A DNA stretch of 64,000 nt from Thalassia testudinum (GCA_037157565.1 JAZHRO010000073.1:15258501-15322500), one strand, 5' to 3'; numbered from the stretch's first letter, positions 1-11,745 are shown. Made by a program: numbers and translations. Notes: a model not told the origin generated them from the letters alone.

Positions 1-649
1 CTTGTATTTTCTCAAAACTCGGAGATTGGTTGAATTGGTAACTCAGCAAAATCTTAAAATCGATACTACTTAAGGCTGAAATCCTAAAAATCATTCACCA
101 TCTAAAACTTCAATTCGGGGAGTTTTCCCCATTGCCTGCTTGGTTTACACACTTTCTAAAAATAATGCACTTGGGCATTACCCGTATACAACACCCTTCA
201 CATTCCTGAAGAACTTGATCCTAAGCCTCTAATTAAAATTGGTAGCAACTTGACCCTTATTAAGGATTGGAGGTCTAACTACCTGCGTGTAGCACCTACA
301 TGCTGGTGCGGGTTCCCACGTGCTATTAGGTGTCTAAGACTGGGATAAATGGCCTTTCAATCTGGCCCGGTGGTTCCACGGTGCTCGCATTTGGTTCCGT
401 AGGTTGTGATAGTAGGTAACTTAGATCTTTAGGTCTAAGGGCACACTGTAGAGGTTCGGACTTTGATTGCCTTGATTTGTCATCAAGTGTACCTTTGTGG
501 CGTCATTTCTCTCATCCCCTTTTCTCTTCTTATGTCCCCAATTCTTCCTGCGGTAGTGCATATTTGGGAGGAGGTTACAAAACCCTAAATTATTTGAATT
601 GTCTGATAATTTTAGGAAAGAAGCCAAATCATCATCCTCCTCCACAAAC
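1..649 (+). other. O1 leader upstream of gag, no gene seen
   Basis: This stretch precedes the first convincing gag ATG at 650. Short open frames in it have no recognisable protein signature. No tRNA-Asp-like primer site and no match to the O1 3' LTR is visible, so the primer site and 5' LTR are presumably further upstream. I read it as the internal 5' untranslated leader, which is long in Athila elements. Confidence 0.5.
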
Positions 650-2208
650 ATGGCTGCACGCCCACCCCCAAATCCCGAAGGAGGAAATCGCCCTCAAAAA
701 CCACTAGGTGGTGGAGCCATGGACCCCATAACCCACCTCCAAGCCCAAATGGAAATGTATAATGAACAGATTGAAGCCATTAGGGAAACCTTGGAGGAAA
801 TGCAGAACCCTCCCGAATGGGAGGAGCCTAGGTCTCTTAGCTCTTATCAAAATCCTGTTGCTACAGAGACCATAGGACAAATTCGGGTCCCCCTGGGCGG
901 GGATGATTTTGAACTGAAACCCAATATAATTGGCCTAATTAACTTCCACTTACATGGTCTTGCAAGTGAAGATCCTTTTCTCCATTTGGAAGACCTAACC
1001 TGATTGGCTGAAATTGTTAAACCAAGAAATATCGGGTTGTCAACTGTCCTCATGAAAATGTTCCCATTTTCGTTGCAGGATAAAGCGTCTCAATGGTTAC
1101 ACAGCCTTGGGAGAACCATCCACTCTTGGGAAGAGATGCGAACATCATTTCTTAAGAAATTCTTCCCAATCAGGAGAACCAATGTGCTTCGCCGTGCTAT
1201 AACTTCCTTTACGCAACAAAATGGCAAACGGTTTCATGAGGCTTGGGAGAGGTATAATGACCTCCTTCGGAAGTGTTCGCACCACAGTCTGCCTAAGTAG
1301 CATATAGCCCAGATTTTCTATTATGGGCTAAATGAGACTTTGAAGCAGATTGCAGACGCTTCCTGCGGAGGGAATTTCATGAATAAAGACGATAATGGAG
1401 CATTCGAATTATTTGAAAACATGAGTGAAAACTCAATGAACAATGCCTCCATTGTTGCCTTTAATAGTACCAGCCTGCCCCGTAATGTTCATGAAGTTGA
1501 CACGGAACCCTCCCATTCATCCACTGATCTTAACCTTATCGCACAAAAATTGGATGAAGCCTCCATCATGCACAAGAAGCTGGACGAGCTTCTGTCCAAT
1601 CTCGCTTGTTCTATGGAAAACACCCCCACCTCACCATTTTGTCACAATCCTAATTCTTCCAACGCCAAGCTTATCCCTAAAAACCCCATGAGATCTTCCT
1701 TACCGAGTGTCGTGCCGAGCGATTCGGTAAGTCATGTGGATCTGGCTTGTGCAAGCCAGTATTTTGACACAGAGGACCAAGCCTCTGTGTGCACGGATGT
1801 ATATTTACATGTGAACTTGTCTTCTGGCTTAGAAGACGCTTGCGCCCTGGGGAACAACCCGTTCTCTGCCACTTATAACCTAGGGTGGCAAAATCATCCG
1901 AACTTCGCATGGTCCAATAACCCACAGCGCCAAAACCACACGAGTGGGCCAATGCGATAGTCCACACCCATCATCCCAAGGGCCTAGTCTAATCCTATGG
2001 CGAATCTGTCGTTGGGTCCTTGCATACCGCAAATAGAACATGCATCGAGTCCTCTTGATAAACTAATGTGAATGATGACGGACATGTCTAAGCGCCATGA
2101 AGAGAACATGACCTCTCTTCAGCACCAATTGGCGTAGAAAAATGCTGAGATCAGTCAACTATGCATGGAAACTTGATCTTAGGGCACTCTTCCAGCCCAA
2201 CCTATTCC
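650..2208 (+). pseudogene. O1 gag, 5' part, broken by stops and by the N1 insertion
   Basis: Gag is the structural polyprotein that packages the retrotransposon RNA in the cytoplasm. The ATG at 650 starts MAARPPPNPEGG; the open frame begins slightly earlier but without ATG. A retrotransposon gag domain is recognisable from about residue 100, with the motif LGRTIHSWEEMRTSFLKKFF and then FHEAWERYNDLLRKC. One frame runs through the whole stretch and is interrupted by TGA at 1001-1003, TAG at 1298-1300 and TAG at 1958-1960, with further stops before 2208. The first is consistent with CGA to TGA and the second with TGG to TAG. No zinc knuckle is seen before the break. The frame resumes at 13458 on the far side of N1. 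Product: none expected. Athila gag is the clear best match; the degree of decay shows the copy is old. Confidence 0.85.
2204..2208. repeat. Target-site duplication of N1, left copy
   Basis: ATTCC here pairs with GTTCC at 13453-13457 across N1. Four of five bases agree. Five base pairs is the usual target duplication for Ty3/gypsy integrases. Confidence 0.75.
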
Positions 2209-3855
2209 TGATTGGTCGATTGTTCGCTTTAAAGTCGTTTGCAGTTTAATGTGGTGGAAAAATTGACTAATCAATATTTAAGAAAAAAAATAACCACTCG
2301 TAGAGGAGCGGGTCATATCCACAGGGAGGCAATGGCGTATTAAAATTCGCACCAGTTAAAAATGTTTGTTCGTAGCTAGTTTGGACAAGAGTCAAGCCAA
2401 AATTGCCTTCAGATTAAGGTTGAAGCAAGAAATAATGCTGAAATAGCAATTCTGAGAAACTAGAGGATATTTTTCACAATGCAGAATCAATAAAATATTA
2501 TTAAAAAGTGACAATGGCAGAAAATGTAATTTTTAATTGGCAGGTTACTGTACCAAAACAGGGGATTTTTTTCCCCTTTGCCTTGCGCGACGAGGAGTGG
2601 ATGGCCGGACGCGGGAAGCTCGAAGGAAGTCCCTTGGACCGAAGGATTCGAAGTGGTGGTGGCGGTGTGTAGTGTGGCGGCCGGAGGCAGCCGGATGAGC
2701 TCCGGCGGAGGTACTGCAGCCGGTGCCGCAGCTGCTTTGGCGTGAGCGCGTGCGGCCTGTTGGTGGTGAGGACTACCGCGCGCTGCTGCTGCGTGCTGGC
2801 TGAAGGTGTGGGCGCGCACTACAACCGGTGCACGCTCTGTTGGCATGGAGAGCGGGTGCTGCTGGCGGTTCTGCAGGTGCGGGATGTTGCAGGTGACTTC
2901 AAGCGGGTGCTGCTGCCGGTTAGTAGAGGGCGCGGGTGCGGCTGGAGGTTCTGCAGGCGCGGCGAAGTTGCGGGTGCGGGTGCGGCTGGAGGTGAGCAGG
3001 TGCGGCTGGAGGGCATGGAGATGGCGCTGGAGGTGAAGTGGATGGATGTGGTTGTGCGGGTGCGGGTGGACTTTAGACGGGTGCGCAGGCTGTTGGTAGA
3101 GGGCACGGGTGAGTGGTAAGGTGAAGGCTGAAGGTGAGCGGGTGGCTTCAGACGTCCTGGAAATTTCTCGGACATCTTAAGTGACTGAAAGGGTGGTTGA
3201 ACGGTAGCTGCGGCGGTGGTGGTTGGTGACAACGGTGAGGGAGATGCACGCTAAGGTGCTCACGGTAATGTGGACGAGATTCGGATGGCGGTGTGGCTTG
3301 TCACACCACACGCCCACGGTGGTGGAGACTCGCTGCCACGATTGAGGCCGGCAGTATGGATTGGAAGAAAGGAGACCTCTCCTCTGCACAGTGCTGGTCG
3401 ATGGTGGAGGCCTACCAAGCTCGACTGCCTCCCTCCTCCTTTTGTAGTGGCCTGCACAAATTTGAAATCAGCTGCCCGACCAGATCCAACACATCCGCTC
3501 CTCCTTGAATGGGTTCTTCACTGTGGCAGCTGGTGGCGTTGGTGCGGCAGCTAGCCGTTCCTGCAAGAAGAAGAATAAAGAAAATAATGTTAAAATATTA
3601 GGGTCATTTATATACAAACCCTCAACTTTTATGTTAATGAAAATGATGTACCTAATTGGTTATCTAATTAGATGAATGCCACTCTAAGCTAATTCTAAAT
3701 GCACTTAAAATATGAATGCAATGCATGGATTATGTAATTAAATTAAAAATATGAATTAATCTATTTACATCTTAATTTATGCTAAATAAATGTTTGAATT
3801 AACCTAATGTCTAGGCACTTAAATACTTAAATAGCCCACAACTATGGGCTAATCA
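2209..3855 (-). repeat. N1 3' LTR
   Basis: This is a 1,647-bp LTR and the partner of 11746-13452. It is bounded by TG and CA with the short inverted ends TGATT and AATCA. A GC-rich block at about 2580-3560 is full of GGTGCGGGTGCGG-like units. The section near the primer-site end (2300-2330) contains the conserved gggtc...cacagggaggc stretch seen in all Athila-type LTRs here. Open frames inside the GC-rich block are by-products of base composition. It lacks the 46-bp tandem duplication present in the 5' LTR. A TATATAAAT on the minus strand at about 3605-3614 could be the TATA box, with low confidence. Confidence 0.92.
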
Positions 3856-3894
3856 AATATCCACATGCCTAGTTTTTGCTAGTCCATAGCAAAA
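3856..3894 (-). promoter_or_regulatory. N1 polypurine tract with upstream hairpin
   Basis: On the minus strand, immediately before the 3' LTR, the sequence reads TAGGCATGTGGATATT. It corresponds to TAGGCATGGGGTA in O1 and TAGGAATGGGGGTA in B, and would prime plus-strand DNA synthesis. Just upstream is an inverted repeat, TTTTGCTA and TAGCAAAA with a 5-base loop (3874-3894). The polypurine tract is degenerate, with two pyrimidine changes. Confidence 0.65.
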
Positions 3895-4214
3895 TTAAGC
3901 GAAACCTAGCACTCCAAGTAAACTAATTAACTCACTTAGTCTTCCTTCAGAAGCATATTAAGTTCAGACTCTAGACCCAAGGTTCCTAGGTAGTTGCTAA
4001 GTTACAGACTAGGTCGGCTAAAGATGAGTTGAAGGCTCAAGTTTCCCTGATTTCTGACTCTACCCTAAAGTTTATTGATCCCTGAGATTAAAGCATCCAT
4101 GCCTGTGCATTGGTCTGAGTTATTTGAGTTAAAGGATTTTTTTTTTTTGTTTGATTCTTCTAAGTCTAACCTCAGATCAGCTATCAACACGGTCTGTGTC
4201 AGATTCATTGTCCC

Positions 4215-4475
4215 CATTACCATACCTCGAAGGGTGCCTGGCTTTCGATGCCTTGAGATAGCACCGCCCATAACGACCCCAAGAACTCTTGGCAATCGAC
4301 ACTTCGAGATAGTATCGCTCATGGATTTCTTAAGCGAATTCAGGCCTATGGCAATCGACACTTCGAGATAGGGCCACCCATGGTACTTGAACCGCGCAAT
4401 GCGCTTACATGCCCCCAGTAGGATGGATATCCTAGGAGACAAGCGTCGAGGAGGTAATATGTTATCATCACATCC
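4215..4475 (-). repeat. Conserved 3' region block with three repeats of a ~40-bp unit
   Basis: On the minus strand the unit CTATCTCGAAGTGTCGATTG, preceded by CCATGGG-like sequence, occurs three times in degenerate form, near 4347-4385, 4278-4325 and 4218-4270. Ahead of it lies GCTTGTCTCCTAGGATATC (about 4428-4448). The same order of elements, the leader piece and then three repeats, is present in the 3' region of element B at 38655-38875. Function is unknown. Confidence 0.75.
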
Positions 4476-4727
4476 TCAAGGTGAGTATGTACTCCACCTC
4501 TCCTGTGGCGGGAACTCTTCCAATCAAAATGTGTTTTCAAGCATCTCTTAATTTAAAACTAGGAGAACTAAATCTCTTTTCAGAAAGATAGAAATTAAGT
4601 TAATTACCAGACCATGTGTGTGAAATTTGGATGCTTGGGTTACAAGGACCCGTAAACCAAAAGGTAGAATAAGACTCCAGGTACTACCCCACCTTTTAAC
4701 TCAAACCCTAGCTTCCCTTCCTCAACC

Positions 4728-4827
4728 GTGGACTTAAAAACTTAAGTAGGAGTTAAGTTGCGGACCATTCCTCAAGCGCTTGAGGAATGGTCCGCAACTT
4801 AACTCCTACTTAAGTTTTTAAGTCCAC
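4728..4827. repeat. Perfect 100-bp palindrome without spacer
   Basis: The 50 bases 4728-4777 are the exact reverse complement of 4778-4827, centred on AAGCGCTT. I checked every base of both arms. The match stops abruptly on both sides (C at 4727 against A at 4828). It lies in the untranslated 3' region of N1. It may be a real fold-back, a templated repair product or an assembly artefact. Confidence 0.93.
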
Positions 4828-5116
4828 AAAGGACCCTAAAGGTCTAAAGCTAGTAGCTCATTTAGCTTCTAAAGTTTGACCCTAGAATTAACTTAGCCTA
4901 CCCTAGAGTTCTAATTTGCTTAAGACTACAAGATCTAGCCAGTTAAGCTCAAAACCCTTTTTTTTTTCTTTTTTTTTCTCTCTTTTTTTTTATATATATG
5001 CATGCTATAAACAAAATGCCTCAGGTTCTCTCCCCCATGCCTGGTCCAAACAATGTCCTCATTGGAAACAAAAATAGCTAAAGGAAGATATTACCTGAGG
5101 CGGAGAATGGTAGGAG

Positions 5117-6519
5117 CTAAGGCTCCTCAAGAGTGACTTCGTCAACCAGATGGCCATCTAAAGTTATGTACGGTTTTAACCGTTGACCGTTGAAGATAAA
5201 GGGAGTTGCTGAAGAGGAAGGATTTTTGATCTCCACAGCTCCATGCGGAAATACTTTGGTGATTATGTAAGGCCCATCCCAACGAGATTTTAACTTCCCA
5301 GGAAAAAGCTTAAGTCTGGAATTGAAAAGCCAGACTTGTTGGTTGGACTCAAAGGTCTTTCGAAGAATAAACTTATCATGCAAGTCCTTAGCTCTTTCTT
5401 TATAAGCTTGAGAGGTGTCATAAGCATCATTCCTCAACTCCTCAAGCTCACTTAATTCTAGAAGTCGTGCCTTACCTGCCATCTCTAAATCCATGTTAAC
5501 ACTTCGAATAGCCCAAAGTGCTTTATGTTCCAACTCAACAGGTAAATGGCATGCTTTTCCATACACAATCCGAAAGGGAGAAGTACCCAAAGGGGTCTTA
5601 TAGGCCGTTCGATAAGCCCACAAAGCATCATTGAGCTTTTGGGACCAATCTTTCCTATCAGGTCTAACGGTCTTTTCCAAAATGTTTTTTATCTCCCTAT
5701 TTGATACTTCAACCTGGTCACTTGTCTGAGGGTGGTAAGGGGTAGCAACCTTGTGAGTCACTCCCAAACTCTTGATTAACAGATTGAAGCGGTGGTTTCG
5801 GAAATGAGGTCCCCCATCACTTATAATAGTCTTGGGGCAGCCGAAACGGGATATGATATTGGCCTTCACAAATTTCAAAACCACAGAGTGGTCATTTGTG
5901 CGCGTAGGAATGGCCTCTATCCATTTAGAGACATAATCAACTACCACCAAGATATATTCAAAACCATGGTACAACGAGAAGGGGCCCATAAAGTCAATTC
6001 CCCACACATCAAAATTTCAACAGATTGAATAGGATGTTAAGGCATTTCATTCTTCTTCCCAATCGTTCCAGTCCGTTGACATCTAATACAGGCCTTAACA
6101 AAATTATGAGAATCCTTAAATAAGGAAGGCCACCAAAAATCGGACTGGAGAACCTTAAAAGCAAATTTCTTAGCACCAAAGTGTCCTCCACAATGAAGTT
6201 CATGGCAAAAACTCAGCACACTTTGTTGTTCCTCTTCAGGCACACAACGTCTCAATACTTGGTCTTGTCCAATTCTAAATAATTCTGGCTCTTCCCAATG
6301 AAAATATCTTGCTTGAGAAATGAATCTATTTCTTTTCTACTCATCCCAAGAGCCAGGAGTTTGTCCAGTGACCAAGTAATTTACAATGTCTGCATACCAA
6401 GGTAAAGTTGGTGTTACCGCCATCAAAGTTTCATCAAGAAATGTCTCACGAATGTCTTCAGAAATAGAGTCATTAAGAGGAAGGCGAGACAGGTGGTCAG
6501 CCACAACATTTTCTACTCA
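5117..6519 (-). pseudogene. N1 pol, RNase H end and integrase
   Basis: This is the C-terminal half of pol. After the ADHLSRL stretch that follows RNase H comes the HHCC zinc-binding domain of integrase (about 6060-6220; HELHCGGH and CIRC). The catalytic core follows at about 5640-6007, with WGIDFMGPF (first Asp), IISDGGPHF (second Asp) and VEVSNREIKNILE (Glu). The C-terminus ends EVTLEEP and there is no chromodomain. Integrase inserts the cDNA into the host chromosome. Breaks are TGA at 6517-6519, an in-frame TAG near 6340, TAA at 6037-6039 and a one-base shift at about 6018 in a T-run just before the core. The core itself is open from 6007 to 5117, but it could not be made as part of a normal polyprotein. 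Confidence 0.88.
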
Positions 6520-8958
6520 TTTCTTTTCATGTATTTCCAAGTCAAATTCTTGAAGGAGTAAGATCCACCTAATCAGACGTGGCTTAGAATCTTTCTTAGC
6601 AATGAGATGTTTTACTGCTGCATGATCAGTAAAAATAGCCACCTTAGACCCAAGTAGATAAGACCTAAACTTCTCCAAAGCAAAAACTACAGCAAGTAAT
6701 TCTTTTTCAGTGACAGTGTAGTTTTGCTGAGGTTCGGTTAAAGTCTTGCTTGCATAATGCAGCACATGAGGTCTTCCCTCAACCCTTTGTCCAAGGACTG
6801 CTCCCACTGCATAATTCGAAGCATCACACATAAGCTCAAATGGGAGTGTCCAATCAGGAGCTTGGAGAATAGGTGCAGAGATCAAGGCCTCCTTTAGAGT
6901 TTGAAAGGCCTCGGCACACTTTGAATCAAAACTAAAGGAAGATTCCTTCGCCAACAAGTCACAAAGTGGCCTAGAAATCTTACAAAAATTTTTAATAAAG
7001 CACCTGTAAAAGCCAGCATGGCCCAGAAAGGATCTAATCTGTTTGACATTCGTAGGCAATGGAAGTTTGGAAATAGAATCAATATTGACTTTATCTACTT
7101 CCAAACCTTGCTCGAATACAACATGGCCAAGTACAATTCCTTTCTGTACCATGAAGTGACTTTTCTCCCAGCTGAGGACTAAACCAGTCTCCTTACATAG
7201 TTTCAACACATTCTCCCGGTGCAGGAGACACTGGTCGAAAGACGAGCCATAAATGGAGAAGTCATCCATAAACACTTCAACACACTCGTCAATCAAGTCC
7301 GAAAAGATAGACATCATACATCGCTGGAAAGTTGCAGGGGCATTACATAATCCAAACGGCATACGCCTGAACGCAAAAGTACCGTAAGGACTCGTGAATG
7401 TCGTCTTTTCCTAGTAATCAGGAAAGATTGCCACCTGATTGTACCCAGAATATCCACCGAGAAAGCAATAATACTTATTCCCTCCCAATTTTTCGAGAAT
7501 TTGATCAATAAAAGGCAAAGGAAGGTGATCCTTCTGGGTAGCGGTGTTCAGCTTGCGGTAATCAATACAGACCCTCCATCCAGTTGAGGGTCTAGTGACA
7601 ACTTGTTCACCTTGGTCGTTGAGTTCCACAGTAAAGCCTGCCTTCTTTGGCACCACATGAAAGGGACTGACCCATTTACTATCAGCAATGGGATATATGA
7701 TCCCAGCATCCAACCACTTCAGGATTTCCTTTTTTACAACCTCCCTCATACTAAGGTTCAGACGTCTCTGCATGTCCCTAAAAGGCTTGATGGAATCATC
7801 AGTATAAATGTGGTGCATGCAGAGTGTAGAGTCTATACCCTTAATGTCAGCAATGCTCCAAGCAATAGCTTCATTATGCCTAGACAGGCATTCAATCAAG
7901 GCTCCCTCCTACGCCTCAGACAGCACAGCGGAAATGATAACGGGGAGCGTATCATTGGCACCTAGGAAAACATACTTGAGAGTGTCAGGGAGGGGTTTCA
8001 ACTCAAGGTTGGGGGCTTGTATGGTTGAGGGTTTCATAATAGATGTCCCCATCTCAGGTAGCAAATCTACCTTCGGGGAAAATGATAGGGGAAGAGACTC
8101 AGTAGAAACTCCTAGCAATTCCTCTAGTTCTAGTATATCCCCTTCACATTCCTCCAAGAGATGGGAATGCTCATTTAGCATGACATGCTGAAGGGGGTCA
8201 TCACATAACATTGCAGGGGTTGCCTCTTCAATCAGGTCATCTATCACCTCAACTTGAGAACAATCCTCAAGTCCGGCTTGTTTGTAAGCATCAAACACAT
8301 TAAGCTGGATTTTCCTGTTCCTAAAGCCCATTTTCAATGCCCCAGTATTGCAATTAATTGAAGCTTGGGAAGTTGCAAGGAAGGGGCAGCCCAAAATGAT
8401 GGAGGGTTTGGTTGGCTTGTTGGTAGGGTCAGTGTCCAAAACTAAGAAGTCAACGGGAAAGAAGAAATCCTCCACTCTTACGAGGACATCTTCCAAAATT
8501 CCCCATGGTGTCTTAAGTGATCGATCAACAACTTGAAGGATTATAGGGCTAGGCTTCAGATTGCCTCCCCCAAGTTGTTCATACACGTAGCTGAGAAGGA
8601 TGTTCACCCCCGCACCCAGATCAAGTAGAGCCTCATCAATTTGTAAGTCACCAATAACTACAGAGATATATGGGGCTCCTCGGTCCTTAAGTTTCGGGGG
8701 TGTGCCATGTTGAACAATTGAGCTAACAGAATCAGGCAGGACAACTTTTGATTGGACCTGTTTTCTAGATTGCCGCTTTTTCGTGCACAAGTCCTTTAAG
8801 AAGCGGGCATAAGACGGAATCTGCCTGATAGCTTCAAGCAAAGGCAAGTTAATCTGCACTTGCTTGAAAGTTTCCATAATCTCATCCGTCTTATCTTTGG
8901 CTCCAGATGAGCCAGCAGAAGTCTGCCCAGAGGTGGATAAGCGCTCTGGAAAAGGCAC
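6520..8958 (-). pseudogene. N1 pol, protease, reverse transcriptase and RNase H
   Basis: One frame from 8958 downwards encodes three enzymes. The retropepsin-like protease has its active-site Asp in ALLDLGAGVN (about 8611-8630). Reverse transcriptase spans about 7800-6900, with WRVCIDYRKLN and the catalytic FMDDF at 7258-7272. RNase H has [16 protein letters not shown] near 6800-6850 and [10 protein letters not shown] near 6600. Together they copy the element RNA into cDNA in the particle. Nonsense codons at 7909-7911 (TAG, before reverse transcriptase) and 7411-7413 (TAG, inside it) break the frame; otherwise it runs on to 6520. At least the first stop looks like CAG to TAG. The domain order PR-RT-RH-IN is that of Ty3/gypsy, and the residues match the Athila clade. 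Confidence 0.9.
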
Positions 8959-8967
8959 TCTCGATCT

Positions 8968-10526
8968 CTAGGTGGAAGGGTTGTCATGTCGAGTAAGGGG
9001 TGGAACGAGGGCAACTTCTTCCGGTGAGGTGATTTCAAGCGGAGAAGATTTGGGCAAATCTTCTCCGGTGGGGGTGAAAGTCAGGGTGGATGGTTTTTTA
9101 GGGGGTGAGACTATAGGAGCATCAGGTTCGGAAATTTCTTTCCCACTCCTCAGAATAGTCATCGCCTGAGCATGCTCCCTAAAGACAATCCCTTTTCCTT
9201 TAGGATTTTCCTCAGCATCACTAGGAAACTTCTCAGTCTCCCTCTGTCTAACGGCCTCAACAAGGTGTCCAATCTGTGATTTCATCTCATGTATAGGCTT
9301 TTCATGAGATTGGATGATGGCACTTTGACTTTCTTGCATAGTTTTCAACATCGCCTTCAATTCATCCATCTCAGAGGTTTTAGGTTGGGCAAAGGTCTGA
9401 GGTTGGTTCATTTGATGGTTTTGAAAGGATTGTGGTTTGTAATTCCCTGAATTTGAGACATTTCCTTATCTCCATGAAAAGTTTGGGTGGTTCCTCCATC
9501 CCTCATTATAAGTGTTGGAGAAAGGATCATTACGAGGTCTTGGATGGAACCCTTGAGTGGCATTCAAATCCGCTTGTACAAGCTCAGGGAATTAGGAGGC
9601 CAAGTGGCAATCCACAATGGCGTGTGTATTGCCTTGACAAAGTACACATTCGGAAGCTTGGGATGTGGAGGTGTTACGTACGAATGAACTCGGGTTCGAC
9701 ATAAGCCTTTCCATGTTTTGATTCAATAATTGAATTTGATAGGCTAAATTCTAGGTGTCCCTTGCTTCATTCACCTCCAACTTTCTTTGCATGAGAGTGG
9801 GCTTTCTATCCATGTAGGCAGAATTTAAGTGAATAGAATTCTCACTCAAAGTATCAAATAAGTTCCAAGCTCCATCCTCAGTCTTAGATAGAAAGGTTCC
9901 TACACAGGCACCATCCACAGTTTGCCTATGCGAATCATTAAGTCTGGTGTAGAACCTTTCAACCAGTTGCCATTTAGGCACTTGGTGATGTGGGCAAAGT
10001 CTCAGCAAATCGTTAAAGCGCTCCCACGCATCATGGAATGCTTCCCCATCCTTCTGAACAAAACTCATAATTTCCCTCCTAAAGTGATTTGTTTTGCTCA
10101 TGGGGAAGTACTTCAAAAACTCCTTCTTCAGGGCATCCCAAGTATTTATATTATCAAGGGTGTGATACCAATACTTGGCTTTGTCCTTTAGGGAGAAGGG
10201 AAAGAGGGTCTGCATTTGAGCGTCATCAGTAATGCCCTACAGCTTCACCGATAACAGACCTCGGTGAATTCCTCAATATGCTTGTAAGGGTCTTCCCTAG
10301 TTGTACCATAAAAGGAGAGTAGCAAGGATATGGTACTACTTTTGATCTCATATGGATTGTCCCCTCCAGGTCTACGTAGTGCTGGGCCAGCTTGATTGGT
10401 TGGGATGAAATATTCCTTAAGGCTCCTTTGACCGACCATTTCTACCCTTGGAAGGTCTCTTCTTAGGATTCTTTTAAGTTCAGGATCAAATACAAGTTGT
10501 CTCCTAAGAGAACGCCTACCAAGCAT
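8968..10526 (-). pseudogene. N1 gag
   Basis: The ATG at 10526 begins MLGRRSLRRQL; element F has the same start in the same context. The gag domain follows, with LPFSLKDKA-type and FHDAWERFNDLLRLCPHH motifs (about 9990-10210). A canonical CCHC zinc knuckle lies at 9607-9648, and a linker with a possible coiled coil at 8968-9411 precedes protease. Breaks are a one-base frameshift plus stop at about 10216-10244, stops around 9751 and 9590, and a TAG just upstream of the protease frame at about 8967. Gag forms the cytoplasmic particle and the knuckle binds RNA. It is inactive in this copy. Confidence 0.87.
9607..9648 (-). other. CCHC zinc knuckle of N1 gag
   Basis: The minus strand encodes CVLCQGNTHAIVDC, which is C-x2-C-x4-H-x4-C, the classic retroviral nucleocapsid knuckle. 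It lies in a different short open stretch from the flanking gag pieces because of nearby stops. Confidence 0.85.
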
Positions 10527-11726
10527 GCACTACAAACACTATTCAAAAGGACTTGTTTGGTCTTTACAGATTTAGGCTTTTGACTTTAGTTCAAATTGTA
10601 GGTGACAAAACAAGTTGCCCAATGAATTACGCATCTATTGTCAACCTTCGAAATGCCTAGAAAAACCTAGTTGGAACTTAGGTATTCTTCCCTAAATCTC
10701 AAATGGTCAAGTAAATCCAAAGACGGAAGATCGAGGGATGCAAGTAGGCCTAAGCCTTCCTTTGAAGCTGTGCTTTCGCGGTGCTTCTCAACTACCCCCA
10801 AAAATCCGTGACAGGGTATCCCCCTCTTTGGATTTACAAAACCTTTGATCTCAAGTTCCGAACACTTCAGAATCCAATGATAGGAGGGCTCTTGTCCTAG
10901 TCGTTTCAAGACTTAGGAGTGTCTAAATGAGTGCTGTGGTGCAATAGATATAAGTGTGCATTCACCGCAAAATGATTTTGAATCGCACACCACATTTTAC
11001 AATCAAGTCCTTGATTTTTAGATGTCCCTCCTTTAATTAGTCCTTTTTTCGAATATATGTGACCACTTGTTAGATCGCTTCAAGACAAACTTTGTGGTCT
11101 TTGAATTAAATCCCAAATGCAATGCGTGATCAAGAATAGGATGCAAAGTAAGAGAATGCGTACCTTGCCTCCAGCGATCTACGATGCAAGAATGCACGCA
11201 ATGCAGAGAAGTAAATCTAGCGGCTGCTCATACAGACCTAAATGGTTCGTCCTAAGGCAGGCAGCTTCTAACAGGCAGCTCATTTTTTTTTCTTTTTTTT
11301 TAGAACTACTTATGCACAAGCAAGTAAAAGTAATAAAAAAAAACCTAAATCTAAAGAAAAGGGAACAGGCTCCCAAAAATTATCCAACACAGGCCCAAAA
11401 CAAAATCGGGGAACAAACCCCTCAAAATATGACCCAGAACAAGGGTTTCAAACTAACTGCAACGTAAAATTAAATCTAAAGTCTTAATTATAGTCTAATT
11501 AAACTAGCGACTAAATACAATGGTGTCCATCTCGTCCTCCTCCTTCTCCTCCATTTAAAAATTGCTCGTCCAATTCTCCTCTGGCGATGTCAAGGGTGGC
11601 CTCTCACAGTGGCTGATTCTTGCACAAATTTTCTCGCATAGAAAAGAAAATAATAAATGGTCAAATCACTGTGCAATTGACAAATAATCAAAATAAAATC
11701 AAGAGAAATTATTGCGTCTGTTGCCT
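10527..11726 (-). other. N1 leader between primer site and gag
   Basis: I see no gene in this 1.2-kb stretch. It carries A- and T-rich runs (11281-11345), and its short open frames resemble nothing known. Position between the primer site and the gag ATG identifies it as the long 5' untranslated leader typical of Athila elements. Confidence 0.6.
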
Positions 11727-11743
11727 CCTCGGCAACGGCGCCA
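11727..11743 (-). promoter_or_regulatory. N1 primer binding site for tRNA-Asp
   Basis: The plus strand reads CCTCGGCAACGGCGCCA. The 3' end of plant tRNA-Asp is CCCCGGCAACGGCGCCA, so 16 of 17 bases match. The minus strand therefore pairs with the tRNA, two bases inside the 5' LTR end at 11746. This fixes element orientation and supports the Athila assignment, where tRNA-Asp priming is usual. Confidence 0.93.
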
Positions 11744-11745
11744 TT

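Larger units (their letters stand above)
3895..5116 (-). other. N1 untranslated 3' region between pol and polypurine tract
   Basis: I see no convincing gene in these 1.2 kb. No env-like frame with a signal peptide or membrane segment is apparent. The stretch holds a repeated block at 4215-4475 that is conserved in element B, a perfect 100-bp palindrome at 4728-4827, and a T/C-rich run near 4955-5000. Short open frames on both strands overlap the repeated block and are not credible proteins. Confidence 0.6.

Noticed and set aside
2487..3554. Several overlapping open frames rich in Ala, Arg, Gly and Val in the N1 3' LTR (and 12024-13175 in the 5' LTR)
   Set aside because: They follow the GC-rich repeats, exist on both strands, and differ between the two LTR copies by frameshifting repeat number. 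There is no protein signature.
4065..4442. Open frame in the N1 3' region on the minus strand
   Set aside because: It overlaps the repeated noncoding block, and the corresponding stretch of element B is not open.
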